A program made the translations under genes and the position numbers. 64,000 nucleotides of DNA from Hemibagrus wyckioides (Eukaryota > Chordata > Actinopteri > Siluriformes > Bagridae), in the NCBI RefSeq assembly GCF_019097595.1, contig NC_080716.1, forward strand, positions 14,656,901 through 14,720,900. The letters run 5' to 3'. This document shows, in pieces, positions 13,301 to 28,942 of this stretch (position 1 is its first letter; every line of letters starts with the position of its first letter). The notes under the pieces were generated by a model. That model had not been told where the DNA came from, ran no database searches, and was given only the letters and a program-made list of their open reading frames with translations.

Positions 13301-16092
13301 TGGAGTTACTCTGTTCGTCCAGCATGCCATCTGGAAGACATAACTTCACCTGATTAAGGATTTTCTGAGGAGGTGAAGGGCAAACAGAAGAAAAAAAATC
13401 AGAAACGAATAAATAACATGAACATGAGAAATATTCTACATTTCAGATGTTCTCTGACTATGAAAGTGTTTGCAAGCAGACTCAGGTTTATGTTTCTATG
13501 CATATGTGCTTGTGTCCAGCTGTGTGTGTGTGTGTGTGTGTGTGTGTGTCTGGGTGCATGTAGGAGACAGTTTTCCTTATAAGGAAGATTGTTTTCTTCC
13601 TTTGTCATCAGTCTTTTGGGGGAATTCTGGCTTTGTTGTAAATGTGGTGAAGTCATAACTCCTCACATTCTTCGAGTTGCACAACACAAATGTAGCCTTT
13701 GAAAGAAAAACCTGCACCTGGAGAAGCAGACAGAGATCTCATATAACCTAATATCAACTTAACTGTGCATTCCAGAGATGATGTCATAACTGTCATTACT
13801 CGTTTATCATAATCTAGAGATAGAGCCTGGCACTCAGTTTTCATTACTGTACATACAGTATACAGTGTCCATAGCTGATTAATATAGTTCACATTTCATA
13901 GTGTAACATATAACAAATTGTTTATCGGGCCAATTTATTTCTCTCACTATTGAACAGCATGTTATTCTGTCACTGGACACAGGAATAGTTTTATGCTTTG
14001 TAGACACATCTACGTTCCCTTTAGGTTGGATTCAGGTATTAACCGATACACCATAGTTTTGTTGCTTGTTTGTTTGTTATTTTAATAGTGATGGGTTAAA
14101 TATGGACAGGAATGGGTTCAGTATTTTTTGCTTGATCCCACAGCTTCAGCTTGTGTCAAAAAGCAGAGCATGTCACGTTTGACTTTTATGCTATGGACTA
14201 CTATCTGTAACAAATCCTTGGAGGTGTTTGCAAGGTGGATGCAAGGCTTTCTTCATGTTTTCAACAAAATATAAACTGAAGAAAAAACATCGAGGCATGT
14301 TTTAGAAGGCTAGAAAAGCAAGAAAGAGTACAAAATAAGAATCTAACTAGGAAAATACAGTAGCAAACTAGATAACTAATCACACCAACACAACACAAAC
14401 ATCAAGGAACTAAAGAGACACAAAAAAGGGAACGAATCAAGAGAAACACAAGACAGCTGTGTAATCTGTGAAGCCACCAAGGAAGATATCTAAACTATGA
14501 GGGAGCCCTCTGGTATCCTGGAGGGGAAATAGTCCATGGTGGACATGATCTTTAGAGGCAGTTGAGAGTATACAGCATACAGACACACAGTTTACAGTCT
14601 AGTAGTTCATTTTGAGTGGTTTTAAACATGTCTGTGTTGAAAAAACTGTATTTGATATAGCAAGAGTTTTTCCAGGTGACAGTGTGTGAGGCATAGAGCG
14701 AAGAAATAATATTAATTGGATTACTTTATTATCCAGGCTTTTCAGTTGTCAGCTAAATATAAAACTGAACCACACCTGAAACTGGCCCAATGAAATCACA
14801 CACTCAAAAAAGGAAGACACATTTTCTTGTTTTTCATAGCTATCAGACAAGCTCTTTAGGACTGCAGAGCATGGTTAAACTACCCAATTAACCACCAAAT
14901 ATTGCAAACCTAGCAGCCCTGTCACAAGTGTCCTGTCCATAACTCCTCTTTTAGTTAAAATATTCACAAGGAAACATGGATCCTGTCACACTGACCCTCT
15001 ATTAGCTCTTGTAGTTCCCATTCTTGACCACTAGGTTTAATAATGACTGTGTGGATCTGAGCCAAGCAGCACAACATCAAGTAAATCAGTGGAACATATG
15101 CATATGTCATATACATATTGCATATGTCATTTAGCAACCTTTTTAATTGTTGGTTATATTGTATTTTATGGAATTTAAAAACTCTGATGGTAAGTCTGTG
15201 ACCTATTGAACCAGTGTTAATGTATTCATTGATAGAGACTTTAAAGCACTTTCATACATCACTCTGGATAAGAGCATCTGCCAAATGCCAGAAATGTAAA
15301 TGTAAACTTAATGAAGATTATTATCAACAAGCAACTGATATACATAGTAGTGATCCACCTGCCCCCACTGATCAATACTGCCTCTATGAGTATAAACTAT
15401 TGATCTGTTCAGCTTCACAATATATTTCTCTTAACAATTCATAAACATAGCATGTTAAATGAGAAAAATGTTCTGACTATTATGAATGGTGCTAGTTATG
15501 TATATGATAAGCAGTCAAGGCATATGAAGGGTATGTGCATTCAACAATTTCCTCAGGGACTGACCTTAATTTATCAAAGCTGGATTTTCCTAAACTGAAA
15601 AACAGCTAAAACTGATTACATAATTTGGTGCCTTGAGGCAAACATGTGCACACACACACACACACACACACAGTTGTAAATCCATAATCAGTCTTACGCT
15701 TCTATTAGACATCTGTTTTATTTACCCCTTATGGCATAACTATGCTTAGGCAGTGCATTAAAATGCTGAGGTGTGTTTAACTGTAGAAACTTTATTTGCC
15801 TGAGAATAGAGTGGTTAGTTTTTAACCTGCCCTGGGCCTGGAAGTTGTTAGTCAGAGAATTGCAAACATACACAGTCTAAAACTGGCCAAGAGAAACAGC
15901 TGTAAATGTGCTTTTCAGGTTTTTGCTTGTGTTCAAGTTTTTGTTGAGGTGATTTCACTTTTTTTTTTAATAAGTAGGTGTTTTATATGTTTTCCATGCT
16001 ATTTATAGTGCATATGTAATGGATCAACAGTGATTCTATTATTGTTTAAATCAAATACTTTAATGAAGTTTAGAGTTTTGAATTGGTTTTGA

Positions 16093-16147
<55 letters not shown>

Positions 16148-16159
16148 TAAATATATATG

Positions 16160-16232
<73 letters not shown>

Positions 16233-19200
16233 TCATAGGTGATTAATCACCAGCTATCTTTGTCAGTAGACAGGTTTATGTTATGTATAACATAACCATA
16301 AAGCTTTGGCTTTCTTCAGGTCTTTCTTCTCTGTCACCATTAAGATATAATTAAGTGTGTAGCTATTTTCCCTTCCTTTTTTGGAGTGAGCACTGATTCT
16401 GGCAGGTCAGACATCAACCTTTTCTGTTTGAGCAATCACTCCACACACAGCATCTATGAGCGATCCATATATGGGTAACGTAAACTGTTCCATTTACCAC
16501 TGCTGTTACTGTTGTTAAAACAAAGCCCACATCACCCTTGTTTTATCACTATCTAAAACAGTATACTCTTTCCATGCTGCTCATAAAGTGCCCATATAAA
16601 GTCATTGGAAGCATGCCATATTTGATGGTGAATAATTGTTTTGGGTTGTTATTGGTGAAGTTGTAATAGTTATAATGGTATCATTAGTTGTGTTTAAGTG
16701 TTTTATGGGGGAATAAAAAGTTCAGGTTAAACGAGTGGTAAGGTTTTGATTATAGCTTTGTAATTTGTCAAAATGTTTTCACTTGAAAAAACATTGGCAA
16801 CTTCTGAGCTCTGCTGGTGTTCTCAGCATTGTGCACTATAGCTCTCTGTATGATGTCCACACAGAATGCCTTAATTCACATTCCTCCTGTCCTATACATT
16901 TTATTGTTTGCACCATCACACCCACTTCAATTAAAGAAGAATTCTTAGCTGATTAGTTGAATCTGTAGTGTTGGGAGCAAGACTGAATACTAAAATGTGC
17001 AGGACATGGGATTCTCCAGGGCCAAATTTGGGAACTGGTGCCTTAATACATGAACTTACTGTAAGTTGGGATAGATGACAGAATAGAGTTTTTTGTAAGA
17101 GCACTGCCCTCTAGTGGTGGAAACACCAACCTGATACAAGCTAGAATTTTGTCTGTGAGTCATTTAGTGTGTTTTACAAAGTATTCAACCCAGCTGGAGT
17201 TTATTAGAATTGTATATTAGATTAATAATAAGTACACATATTCAGTGGACAATTTTATTATTACTTTTAATTAATATTATTGCAATTCATGAATAATATT
17301 GCAAATTCATGTTTCCAGAGTTGAAGTCAAAGTTAACTCTGCATGCATGAGTATTCAGTCTCCCAAGTTCCATAAGCTCCAGATGAAATATACTGTTAAT
17401 AAGGACATATTTGAGTTTTTAATTGGATATAAGCTGTGAAATATTAAAACAGCTCAAATTTTCAGAACAAAAAACACCTGATGGAAAGACTGAAAATACA
17501 GACTAAGAAGAATACTAATTAAGATAAACATAATATAATAGAGTTTCATTACTTTGGACTAAAATAAGAATAAATTAAAACAATTATATATAAGAACTTT
17601 AAGCACGGCTGGTTCCATAAAGTGGAAGTGGAAGCTGCATCACACCACACACGCACTACCTAGACAAGGCTGTCCATCAAAACCCACACAGAAACAAGAA
17701 AGAGACTGGTAAGGGAACCCAGACTGAGGCTAACAGTCACTCTGAAGAAGTCAGAGGCTGAGAGTGGAGTGATGGTGCTCTAGACTATTTCAAGAGCTCT
17801 GAATAATTGAGGACTGTATGGAAGCATGGGTAGAAAGAAACCATCACTCAAGAAGAGCTACAGTATATGAAAGCATGAGAGTGACCCAGTGAAGATTTGG
17901 CTAGTATTAGTCAAATTAGTCATCTATATAGTATAGATGAGACCAAGATCAAATTCTGTATTTGGCCAAGTTTCTGCAAAACTAACACAGGCAATACTTC
18001 AGTTAACACCACTTCTACAGTGGAAAATGGTGGTGGCAGTATTGTGTTCCTTCGGAGATTCTTTGCATCCTCAGAACCTGATCTTCTTGTTGGATGAACC
18101 AAGTACAGGAAAAAATTACAAGAGAACTTGATTCAGTCTGCCAAAAACAAATACACAAACTTTTTAGCAGGACAACGGTCCCAAAGCAATGCAAGAGCAG
18201 TTAACAATAAAAAGGGGTATTGTTTTTCAGTGCCAAGTCAGTGCCCAGAACTGAAGCTTATTGAGAATCGGTGGCACTGTTTTACAATTGCAAACAACTA
18301 ACAACGTTACAATAAACTTTAAGAACCATGAGCAAATCTGCCAGGCAGTATAGGCCAACATCACTCCATGTGAAAGCTAGTAGGGACTTACCCCAAAAAA
18401 CATAAAGCTATTATTACAACAAAAGGTGGTTCTTACAAGGGGTTGAATATTTATACAAGCAGCAGTCTGCAGTTTTAGTTGAATTTATTTATTTATTTCT
18501 TACAAAAGATCAGCTGATAAATGAACTCGATTGTCTTTGCTCTAAAGCATATTGATTCTTAACTAAAAATAAATAAAGTGTGTCAAATGTACGATACTAA
18601 TATGAATTTTATGTCAACAATTGCATATTAGTCTTTTACAAATCTAAAGAAAATAAAGAAACTTTAGTATTCTACCTTAACTGTCTCTTTATATAGTTAT
18701 GAACTTAAGAACTGATTACTGGCAAAATCCTGGAGGCACAAACCAGTGTGCTACAGAAAGGGTTCCAGGGTAAGCTGTTCCTGTAATGAGAACCATCTTA
18801 CTTACACATGTTACTACTACATGTTACTTGAAAACAGGTTTTATTTATTTACTTGTTCACCTATGGATCTCTGATGCGATGTGAAATGATCAATGCTGAA
18901 ATTAAAAAAAGAAAGAAAAAAAAAGAGCAGGAGCCACAGTTGTCTAATATGACTTTATTTATTACATGTAGGAAGTCAAAAATAGCTCATATGGTTTTTA
19001 TGACAGCGTTAATATCTCAGTTGATTGCCTCTGCAGCACTTCTTTTAACTACTAGGAGCAACTAGGTTGTTAAAATGACACATAGCGACATTCATATTTA
19101 ATGAAAATTTATGTTGTACAGATACATTATACAGTATAGGTAAATTACACACACCCACTTTACTGTGTATAAGTAATGACCTCCAGAAGTGTGTCTGTTT

Positions 19201-22200
19201 TTTTATGTTACAACCATCTTCAATGCACTCTACAAATGCCACAAGACAAATGATTGTAACCATCACATATGCTGGACAATGTGTTAGGTGTGGGAACCAT
19301 CTTGGAAGAATTGTTTATTACATTGTACAAGCTGGCTGTCAGGATTGATTTGCCATGTGTTCTGTCATCTTAAAGGTTAATGTTAATTTTACACTTTAGT
19401 GCCACTACTGCTCCTCCATTACGGACAGCCTTCTGTGTGCAAGAGAATTGTTTGGTCAAGTAACATGCAGCTGTCGTGCTGCGTAAAACAGGAGCACATG
19501 TGAAAGCTACCACACAAATGCTCAACAAAAATGTTTTTTTTTTTCGTTTGTTTTATGGATCTGTTGGGTTAGCCATTTAACTATAACAATGTCTGAGTCA
19601 CTAGATCATATATAGATCCAAAAATAATAAAATACATTATTTTATCTACATTTTTTGTAGGTTTGATTTGTTGCTAATGCAGGTCAGAATACCTATCTAA
19701 CCTATTAGATTCAGATGTCAACAGTGATTTTATTATCATATTAAAATAGGCTTACTCTTGGCTGTGTTCTTTTTTAAAGGTTGAAGAAGGCAGCCATGCA
19801 TCCATGGCTGGTCTGTGTAAGGATGATGAGCTCGTGTCTGTTAATGGAGTATCCTGCTCCAGCCTCAGCCTTGCAGAGGTTATTGTTCTCATTGAGAAAG
19901 CCACTGACTGCCTGCAACTGCTGGTAAAAAGGTACTTAAAGCAGCCACCAGAAAGTTCCTCAAGATCACTAAATTCCAATGCTAATATTTTAATCTCATC
20001 TCATATTGATACATAGACCTAGGATAAAGGCAGAACTAATATGACTATTATTATATCACAGCTACCAGTGATGTATCTAGTCTGACATCCACTTTGCATT
20101 TTGATTGCTTCTGTTATAGAGAGAGCAATTGTTGTCTCATTAATGGCAGATATGACCTTTGACTCAACCAAATGGCAAAACAGTTGCTTTGTGTTTGGCT
20201 TCTAAAACTAACTACCCAGCTTAAGATAGCAGTTGGCTTGTGTTTGGTGATATACCAGTGGATTGTGCTTTCTGTGCAAAAATAGCCCACACTCAGTGGC
20301 ACCCTTTATCAATTTTCATTTATTCTCATTACAATTGGCAACAATTGCTGAATGGTTTATATACCTCTTTTTAAGTATGACTTTACAGTTTCCACTGATT
20401 GGTTAAAGTCTGGGTCATTAAACACAATGACTTTTCTGAATGGCCTCTCATTTGACAACTTATATGATTCAACATAATTTGTAAGACAAGTATGAACAAT
20501 ATAATAACAGCATACACCCATGTAACCACCAGACCCCTCTTGCTTTACCCATTATTTCTCCTTTACAGATGCTGTTTATTCCCTCAACAAAAGTCTCAGT
20601 CAGTTAACACCACACTCCAGGCTTCCTGGAGGGAATTGAGGCAATCCTACAAATCTGAGAAGGTAGATGAGGCACATTATGGAGGGACAAACAGTGAAAC
20701 AGAGCGCCCTGCAGGGAACACCATGGTCCGAACTCAATTCTGCATTCCAGCTCCTAAGGACAGAACTGGACCAGACAACTATAACGCTAGTGATGGAAGC
20801 CCCAGGATAGAAATCACTCCAGGAGCTGTAGTGGAATTGCAGTTGTCCCTCTCTCAGACCACCTTGGAAGACACAGGCTGTACCTCATTAGGAAGTGCCC
20901 GGGGAGTTACAGAAGACTTGTGCCATCAAACAAACATTGAAAATGACACTACAACCAGTGCACAAAGCTCGCCTTTCTATATACCACTGCATGAGAGAGA
21001 GCCTCTAGGTCAGCGAGGTGTGCTTGTCAGTTCTCCCTCTGCTTTGCTGGGACAGGTGGAGGTTACCATACAGCCATCTGGGAGGGACTCTGGAACAGAA
21101 AAAGTGGGGGCTGGTGGGACTGAGGCAACAGCTAATGAACAACAGGATTATGCTGAGGGGGAAGGAGGGCACACGGATGAAGAGCCCACCTCCTTCTCTG
21201 TCTCCTTTGGAATTCCATCAGAAGAGGAGGACTCGGAGTCAGAGAGGGAGCTCAACAAGCCCAACAAGCACCGGCCAAGGCACGCCAGTAAGTGTTTTAT
21301 TATCATTTAACCACTTAAATTTTGTGCTATTTATTATCTTTGGTGATTAGATATATCCATGTTTGCGAAAGTTTATTTGATCTGTTTTGCTATATACATT
21401 TTAATGGGGTAGCATGTTCTAAGAAATTATATGAACAATGTTATGGTTACATATTTGTAACATGGTTACATATAGAAATGTTTAGGGACAAAAATAAATG
21501 TAAGGACATGAAGACAAAAATAAATGTAAAAAAAGAGTAATTTATTTTTGATTATTATATTAATATAATATAATATTATTATATTATATTATTGATTATC
21601 TAATTAAATATCTATAGTCATTACCTTGAATTTTTTATCATGTTTTCTATGTCTTGTTTTTTATTGTTGTACTCACAAGGAAAATAAACTGGAATGAATA
21701 TCTGTGCTAAAATGTACTGTCGTCATGCATGGCTAGAACTGGGACGGGGCCTAGAGGGTGACGTGGTGAGGATAATAATAAAACATGGGTATACTAATGC
21801 TGCCTGCTGGAGAGCTCTTTGATAGACACCAACATGTGTGACACTGACTAGTTACCTGATCCTTTAAAACGACCATCATAGCAGCACTGAAAAGGGAACT
21901 GTTCCGTTCTCATCTGTAGCTGTCCCCACCATGAGGTTGACAATACACCTATAAGAATGTAAAACTATAATCAAATGATTCTAAAACTGATTTTAAAATG
22001 TAGAAATGTTTGTGGACTGAAAGGTGTCACTTTCCCACGACCTTTTGCCTGAGGCTGAAATGCCACAATGGTGCTAATTTGGACTTAGTCACCCAAATTT
22101 CTGTAGGTCATGCATGTAATTAATCTAGAAATGCTTTGACAGTAAAGAAATTAAAGTCAAACAAAAACAACATGAAGTGCATAAAGTATCTAAGTAAGGT

Positions 22201-25200
22201 TTTAGGCCAAAACAGATTCTATACCACTTGCCACTGATTCAAAAAATGCCTACAACTGTACACATAGCAATATTCCAAAAGAAATTACATCAATAGCTGT
22301 TCATGGTAGTGGTGAAGAGCGCTGTCTAATGTTCAAAATCTTCCAAAAATGTTAATTTGGCTTGAGATCTTGTGACTGGGAAGGCCACAGCAAATGTTCC
22401 AAGTGATTTTCATTCTTATCACTCAGACCCTTCAGTGACACCTTTAAATAAATCTGGCCTTCTCATCCTGGAAATGCCCACTCCCATAAAGATAGAAATG
22501 GTACATCATAGGATAAAGTTGGTCAGTCAGGAAAACCTTTGATTGATTTTCCCTTTAATAGGACAAATGGAGACAACCATGCCAGCATATCAAAGCATAA
22601 AAGAGCCACCAGTATTTTTTAATTCATTTACCACTATAATTAATTGATTGTGTATCCTTTAATTAATTTATTTAATGTCTGCTTTAGTTTACCCATTCTG
22701 TATTTATAAATCAATGAAGTGGACCATCCAAAACAAATCATTTTAAACATCTCTTTAATACTGACCTTAATATTCTCATAATACTTTAATCCCCTTTTTT
22801 ACTCTCTTTTTCCAAGGGCTCCGACGAAGTGAAAGCCTGTCTGAAAAGCAGGTGAAGGAGGCCAAGTCTAAATGCAAGCGTATTGCCCTCCTCCTAACTG
22901 CTGCTGCCCCTAACCCTAATAATAAGGGGTTGTTGATGTTCAAGAAGCATAGACAAAGGGCCAAGCAGTACACACTTGTAAGCTACGGAACTGGAGAGAA
23001 TGAACCAGAATTTGAGGACGAAGACGACGAATATAATGACAAGGAAACACATGCTGTTGAGTTCACAGTTCTAGCCACCAGTGAAACTGAAATTGATGAA
23101 GATTTTTTCACAAATTCTTCAGGCCACAAGAACATTGTAACCTTTGATTTGGATACTGGACTTCTTGAGATAGAACGCAAGCTTTACAACCAAGAGGATA
23201 TGAACGCACTCCCTGAAACTAAGGGCAAAGGGGCCCTGATGTTTGCACAGCGTAGGCAACGCATTGATGAAATAGCAGCTGAACATGAAGACATGAGAAG
23301 TAAAGGGATTCCTGTTGAGGGTATACAGGAAGCTGAGGAAAAGTACCAACAGCCAAATCAGCACTCTTGCATTCAGACAAATGACAGCCAGAATTATATT
23401 GATGTAAATGTGCACCACCAACAGCAACACCAGCAATACCAACAATATCAAGAACAGCATTATCAACAGCAACAGCAGCATCAATATCAAGAATTCCAAC
23501 AGCAGATGCAGTACCATCAGCAACAACATCATTATCAACAACAGCAGGAATGCCAGCAGGGTCAACAATATCAGTCTCAACAATGCCAACAACAGCAGCA
23601 GGTGCAACAATACTTTCATAATTTGAATGGTGAGTCTAGTCACCAAACAAATGTAGTGCAATCATCAGTGATTAACAGAAGTGCCAAGCCATTCTCAGTT
23701 CAGAATAGAGCAGCAGCCCCATTTTCCCCTTCTGCAAACCAAGAGCAGTCTTATTATTCAGATGGACAAGGGGAACAAATTGCATCCAGAGATGAGCGAA
23801 TTTCTGTACCTGCAATTAAAACAGGAATCTTACAAGATACAAGGAGAAAGACCAAAGCTAAACCCATGTTCAATTTTAAAGAGCCTCAGAAAGTTTCCCC
23901 AAATCCAGAGCTGCTGAATCTTCTCAACAGGAATGACAAGAGGGCAGGCTTTGATTCTGGTACAGAGGAGGATTATCTAAGCCTGGGGGCAGAGGCCTGC
24001 AACTTTTTACAGTCCACTAAATTAAAGAACAAAACCCCACCACCAGTTGCTCCCAAACCACACGTACACCCAGGTACTCCTCCATGGTCACCACAACCAG
24101 AAATTGCAAGCCAGCAATTTCAAGATGCTGAAAATAACATCCCTGTTACTTCCAAGGATCCTGTCCCTGAAATGGAGTCCTCAGCCATACCAGAGGAAGA
24201 GACCTCCAGAGCACATGCTACTGATCAAAACGAAGCTTCTACCAAACCCCACTCACAGGTTCAAACAGAAGCAGTCAATGCATGGGGTCTATCTGAAACA
24301 CAAATACAGTCAGGTCAGCAAATAGATACTTGGCATGAGAATCAATCCCAGCCACAGTTGCATTCTAAGCCAGAGCCAGATGTCAGTTCTTGGGGTCCAT
24401 CTTCAACTCAGGCTCTTGAGCAGCCACCAGTAACGGCTTGGGGTTCAGCTGAGGTTCCATCACAAGTCCTTGCCCAGAATCAGTCACAGATGCAGACACC
24501 TTGGGTGACACAATCTCAAGTCCTTTCAGAAGTGCAACCACACCCAGCTGTTCCTGCACAATCACAGCCCCAGCCTTCCTGGGTGACACAAAGTCATCCC
24601 CAACATCAACCCCACCCTCAAACTCAAATTAGTACATGGGGAACAGCCCCAACTCAATCACCACACCAACCCCCATGGGCCCAAAGTCAAGTGCCAGAGC
24701 AAGCATCTGTCAGTACTTGGTCCCAAGATCTTAATCAGCCCCAAGTACAGCCATCCTGGGCCCAACAGCAACAAGAGTCTCAACCAATACCACCTTGGAC
24801 AGCCTCTCAACAGCAACCCCAGGCTCCTTGGATTCAACCACAGAGTCAGCCACAGCCTCAACCATCTTGGGCCTCTCAGACCCAACAGCAAACCCTGCCA
24901 CAACCACCTGTAAATACATGGAATCAATCTCAGAGTGTAGCTCAAATGCAGCCCCCATGGACTCATCAGGCACAACCATCCTCTCAGCCTTCAGCACAAA
25001 TGCAGCAGCAACAGAACCCTTGGACCTCAGTACCCCCCCAGTCACAACCACACCCGGCATGGGCACCACAGCCTCAAGAGCATCCACAGCAAATAATGAA
25101 TTCATGGGCACCAGAGCAGAACAAAATACAGACACACTGGAATCAGCCACAATCTCCAGCTCAGGCACAACCTCCCTGGTCTCATCCACCTCAGCAACAG

Positions 25201-26379
25201 ACACAGCCACAGTCTCAATCTCAAACAGTTTTAAGTACATGGACACCACGAACCCAGCAAGGTCGAGCCATTACCATGGGTTCTACTGAAAGTCAAAAGT
25301 TGGCTCAGCCAGTCAAACCTTGGAGTCCACCTCAGACCACTCAACCTCCTCCACATCAAGTGAACTTAAATACACCTAGATCAAAGGTACCATCACACAT
25401 GTCAGGAATGCCAGGAATGGGTTCAGCCTCTGGAATGGGTCCAGCTTTTGAGATGCCAGCCTTGCGAGGGAAAGGTGCTGAACTTTTTGCTAAGAGGCAA
25501 TCCAGAATGGAAAAATATGTGGTGGATTCATCTACAGTGCAAGCTAACAAGGCAAGATCTTTGTCACCTTCTCCTTCTTTACCAGCCTCATGGAAATACT
25601 CACCTAATTGTCGTGCTCCTCCACCTTTGGCATACAATCCACTACAGTCACCCTCTTATCCACTAAGTGCTGTCAAGCAACCGCCCTCTTCCAGCCCTTC
25701 CTTAAAGAACAAAAGTAAAGTCACAGGCAAAGAGAAACCAGCGCCCAAACCACTTAATGTTTTGGATGTCATGAAGCATCAACCTTACCAACTAAATTCC
25801 TCCCTTTTCACTTATGGGCCAGCAGCAGAAAAACTTGCTGCAGAAAAAGAAGCAGCTGAAAAGCTTGCCGCTGAAAAAGAAGCTCAAGCCCAAGCTCAAG
25901 CCCAATCCCAAGCTCAGCCTCAAGTTCCTGACTCCTATGCTTTTATACCACAGCAACCCCACCCTCCCCAGCAGCACTATGCTATTCCTATTTCCTCTCC
26001 TGCTATGCATGATGGGCCTTATCACCACACTCCTAACAGCTATCAACCCACCCCTGATGCTTATCAACAAATCCCCTATCAGCAAATATATAATCCACCA
26101 CATGCTTACCAACAACCTCCTTCCAACTCTTACCAACAATCACCAAATATCCCCTACCAGCAGCCACCTCCATATCAAGCTGGCCCATATCCAGCTTCCC
26201 AAGCACCATGCTATCAACCAGCTCCAGCCTCTTATGTAGTGCCTACTTGTCCAGTAGCAGGAAGAGCAGAGTCAGCTACAGGAAGTATCACTCTCACTGC
26301 TCCGAAACCAAAGTTTTCAGCCAAAAAATGTGATGCACAGGTGTGGAAACCTAGTGCAGCTGAAGGTGATAATAAATAG
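10323..26379 (+). CDS. synpo2: synpo2, synaptopodin-2/myopodin, short (intron-retaining) isoform, 1513 residues
   Basis: Synaptopodin-2 is a Z-disc and stress-fibre scaffold that binds actin, alpha-actinin, filamin and, via BAG3, the assisted-autophagy machinery. The exons are 10323-10430, 19780-19931, 20569-21287 and 22817-26379, with GT-AG borders and matching phases. Exons 1 and 2 together make an N-terminal PDZ domain (about residues 2-87; carboxylate-binding loop APWGFQL). Exon 3 is acidic and disordered. Exon 4 opens with [20 protein letters not shown], nearly identical to the mammalian protein, and holds further conserved blocks: [35 protein letters not shown] and [16 protein letters not shown]. 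Between these lie a Gln/His/Tyr-rich tract (about 524-597), a Trp-punctuated Gln/Pro tract (about 813-1165) and a YQQP-rich tract (about 1390-1468). The ATG at 10323 matches the mammalian start; in-frame ATGs also occur at 10218 and 10179. Mammalian short forms are about 1090 residues, so this one is expanded. Confidence 0.95.
11870..12260 (+). mobile_element. Degraded Tc1-like 3' end in synpo2 intron 1
   Basis: It carries the 3' part of a Tc1-type transposase region and ends in a terminal repeat (TTTTAATGTTATGGCTGATC at about 12244). It belongs to the same family as 9055-9690 but in the opposite orientation. Only a fragment remains. Confidence 0.75.
12330..12455 (+). repeat. Dispersed fish repeat fragment (CCAGTGTTCCTGGATTAGGC type)
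   Basis: This stretch resembles the widespread fish repeat seen more fully at 54005-54245 in the opposite orientation: opening consensus, CACGCCCAGTGTTCC, then GACCAGGATAAAGCAGTTA at its end. Confidence 0.5.
13521..13549 (+). repeat. (GT)n microsatellite
   Basis: Fourteen GT units in synpo2 intron 1. Confidence 0.9.
15184..15305 (+). repeat. Dispersed repeat, copy A (inverse of 38215-38375)
   Basis: Contains GTCTGTGACCTATTGAACCA ... CTCTGGATAAGAGCATCTGC CAAATGCC ... AAATGTAAATGTAAA. The reverse complement of the block near 38250-38370 matches it closely. This is a common fish interspersed repeat ending in the CTGGATAAGAGC core. Confidence 0.7.
16093..16230 (+). repeat. (AT)n/(GT)n compound microsatellite
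   Basis: An AT tract, a GT tract, then a longer AT tract with two ATGTAA interruptions, in synpo2 intron 1. Confidence 0.95.
16465..16474 (+). promoter_or_regulatory. Perfect CArG box (candidate SRF site) in synpo2 intron 1
   Basis: CCATATATGG fits the SRF consensus CC(A/T)6GG exactly. Synaptopodin-2 is reported as an SRF/MRTF-responsive gene in smooth muscle. One such match is expected by chance in roughly 16 kb, or less in AT-rich DNA, so this is only a candidate. Confidence 0.3.
17160..18640 (+). mobile_element. Degraded Tc1-like element in synpo2 intron 1
   Basis: The plus strand shows decayed transposase pieces: [22 protein letters not shown] at 17610-17660, DETKIKF at 17937-17957, [12 protein letters not shown] at 18010-18055, and a C-terminal region around 18340-18440 ([15 protein letters not shown]) before the trailing non-coding end. 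There are many frameshifts and no clear terminal repeats. Confidence 0.65.
22150..22625 (-). mobile_element. Tc1-like remnant in synpo2 intron 3
   Basis: The minus strand reads like the Tc1 catalytic core of the family that also left 30745-31105. There is a segment around 22500 resembling [17 protein letters not shown] and a preceding one resembling [13 protein letters not shown]. It is heavily decayed and lacks ends. Confidence 0.55.
22817..26379 (+). CDS. synpo2: synpo2 exon 4, giant coding exon with internal alternative donor at 26340/26341
   Basis: The exon begins at acceptor TTCCAAG|GGCTCC, which completes an Arg codon begun in exon 3, and runs 3563 bases open to TAG at 26377-26379. Near its end, [10 protein letters not shown] is followed by [12 protein letters not shown] and stop, the same VWKPS ending as mammalian short isoforms. 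The CAG|GTGTGG at 26340/26341 is a phase-0 splice donor, so reading on into VWKPS is intron retention, while splicing there joins 28943. A PPPY motif near 26165 could serve a WW domain such as that of BAG3 (inference). Confidence 0.93.

Positions 26380-28942
<2,563 letters not shown>

Noticed and set aside
23119..23661. Leu-rich minus-strand ORF of 180 codons opposite synpo2 exon 4
   Set aside because: Antisense shadow of the Gln/His tract (CAG/CAA read backwards gives Leu).
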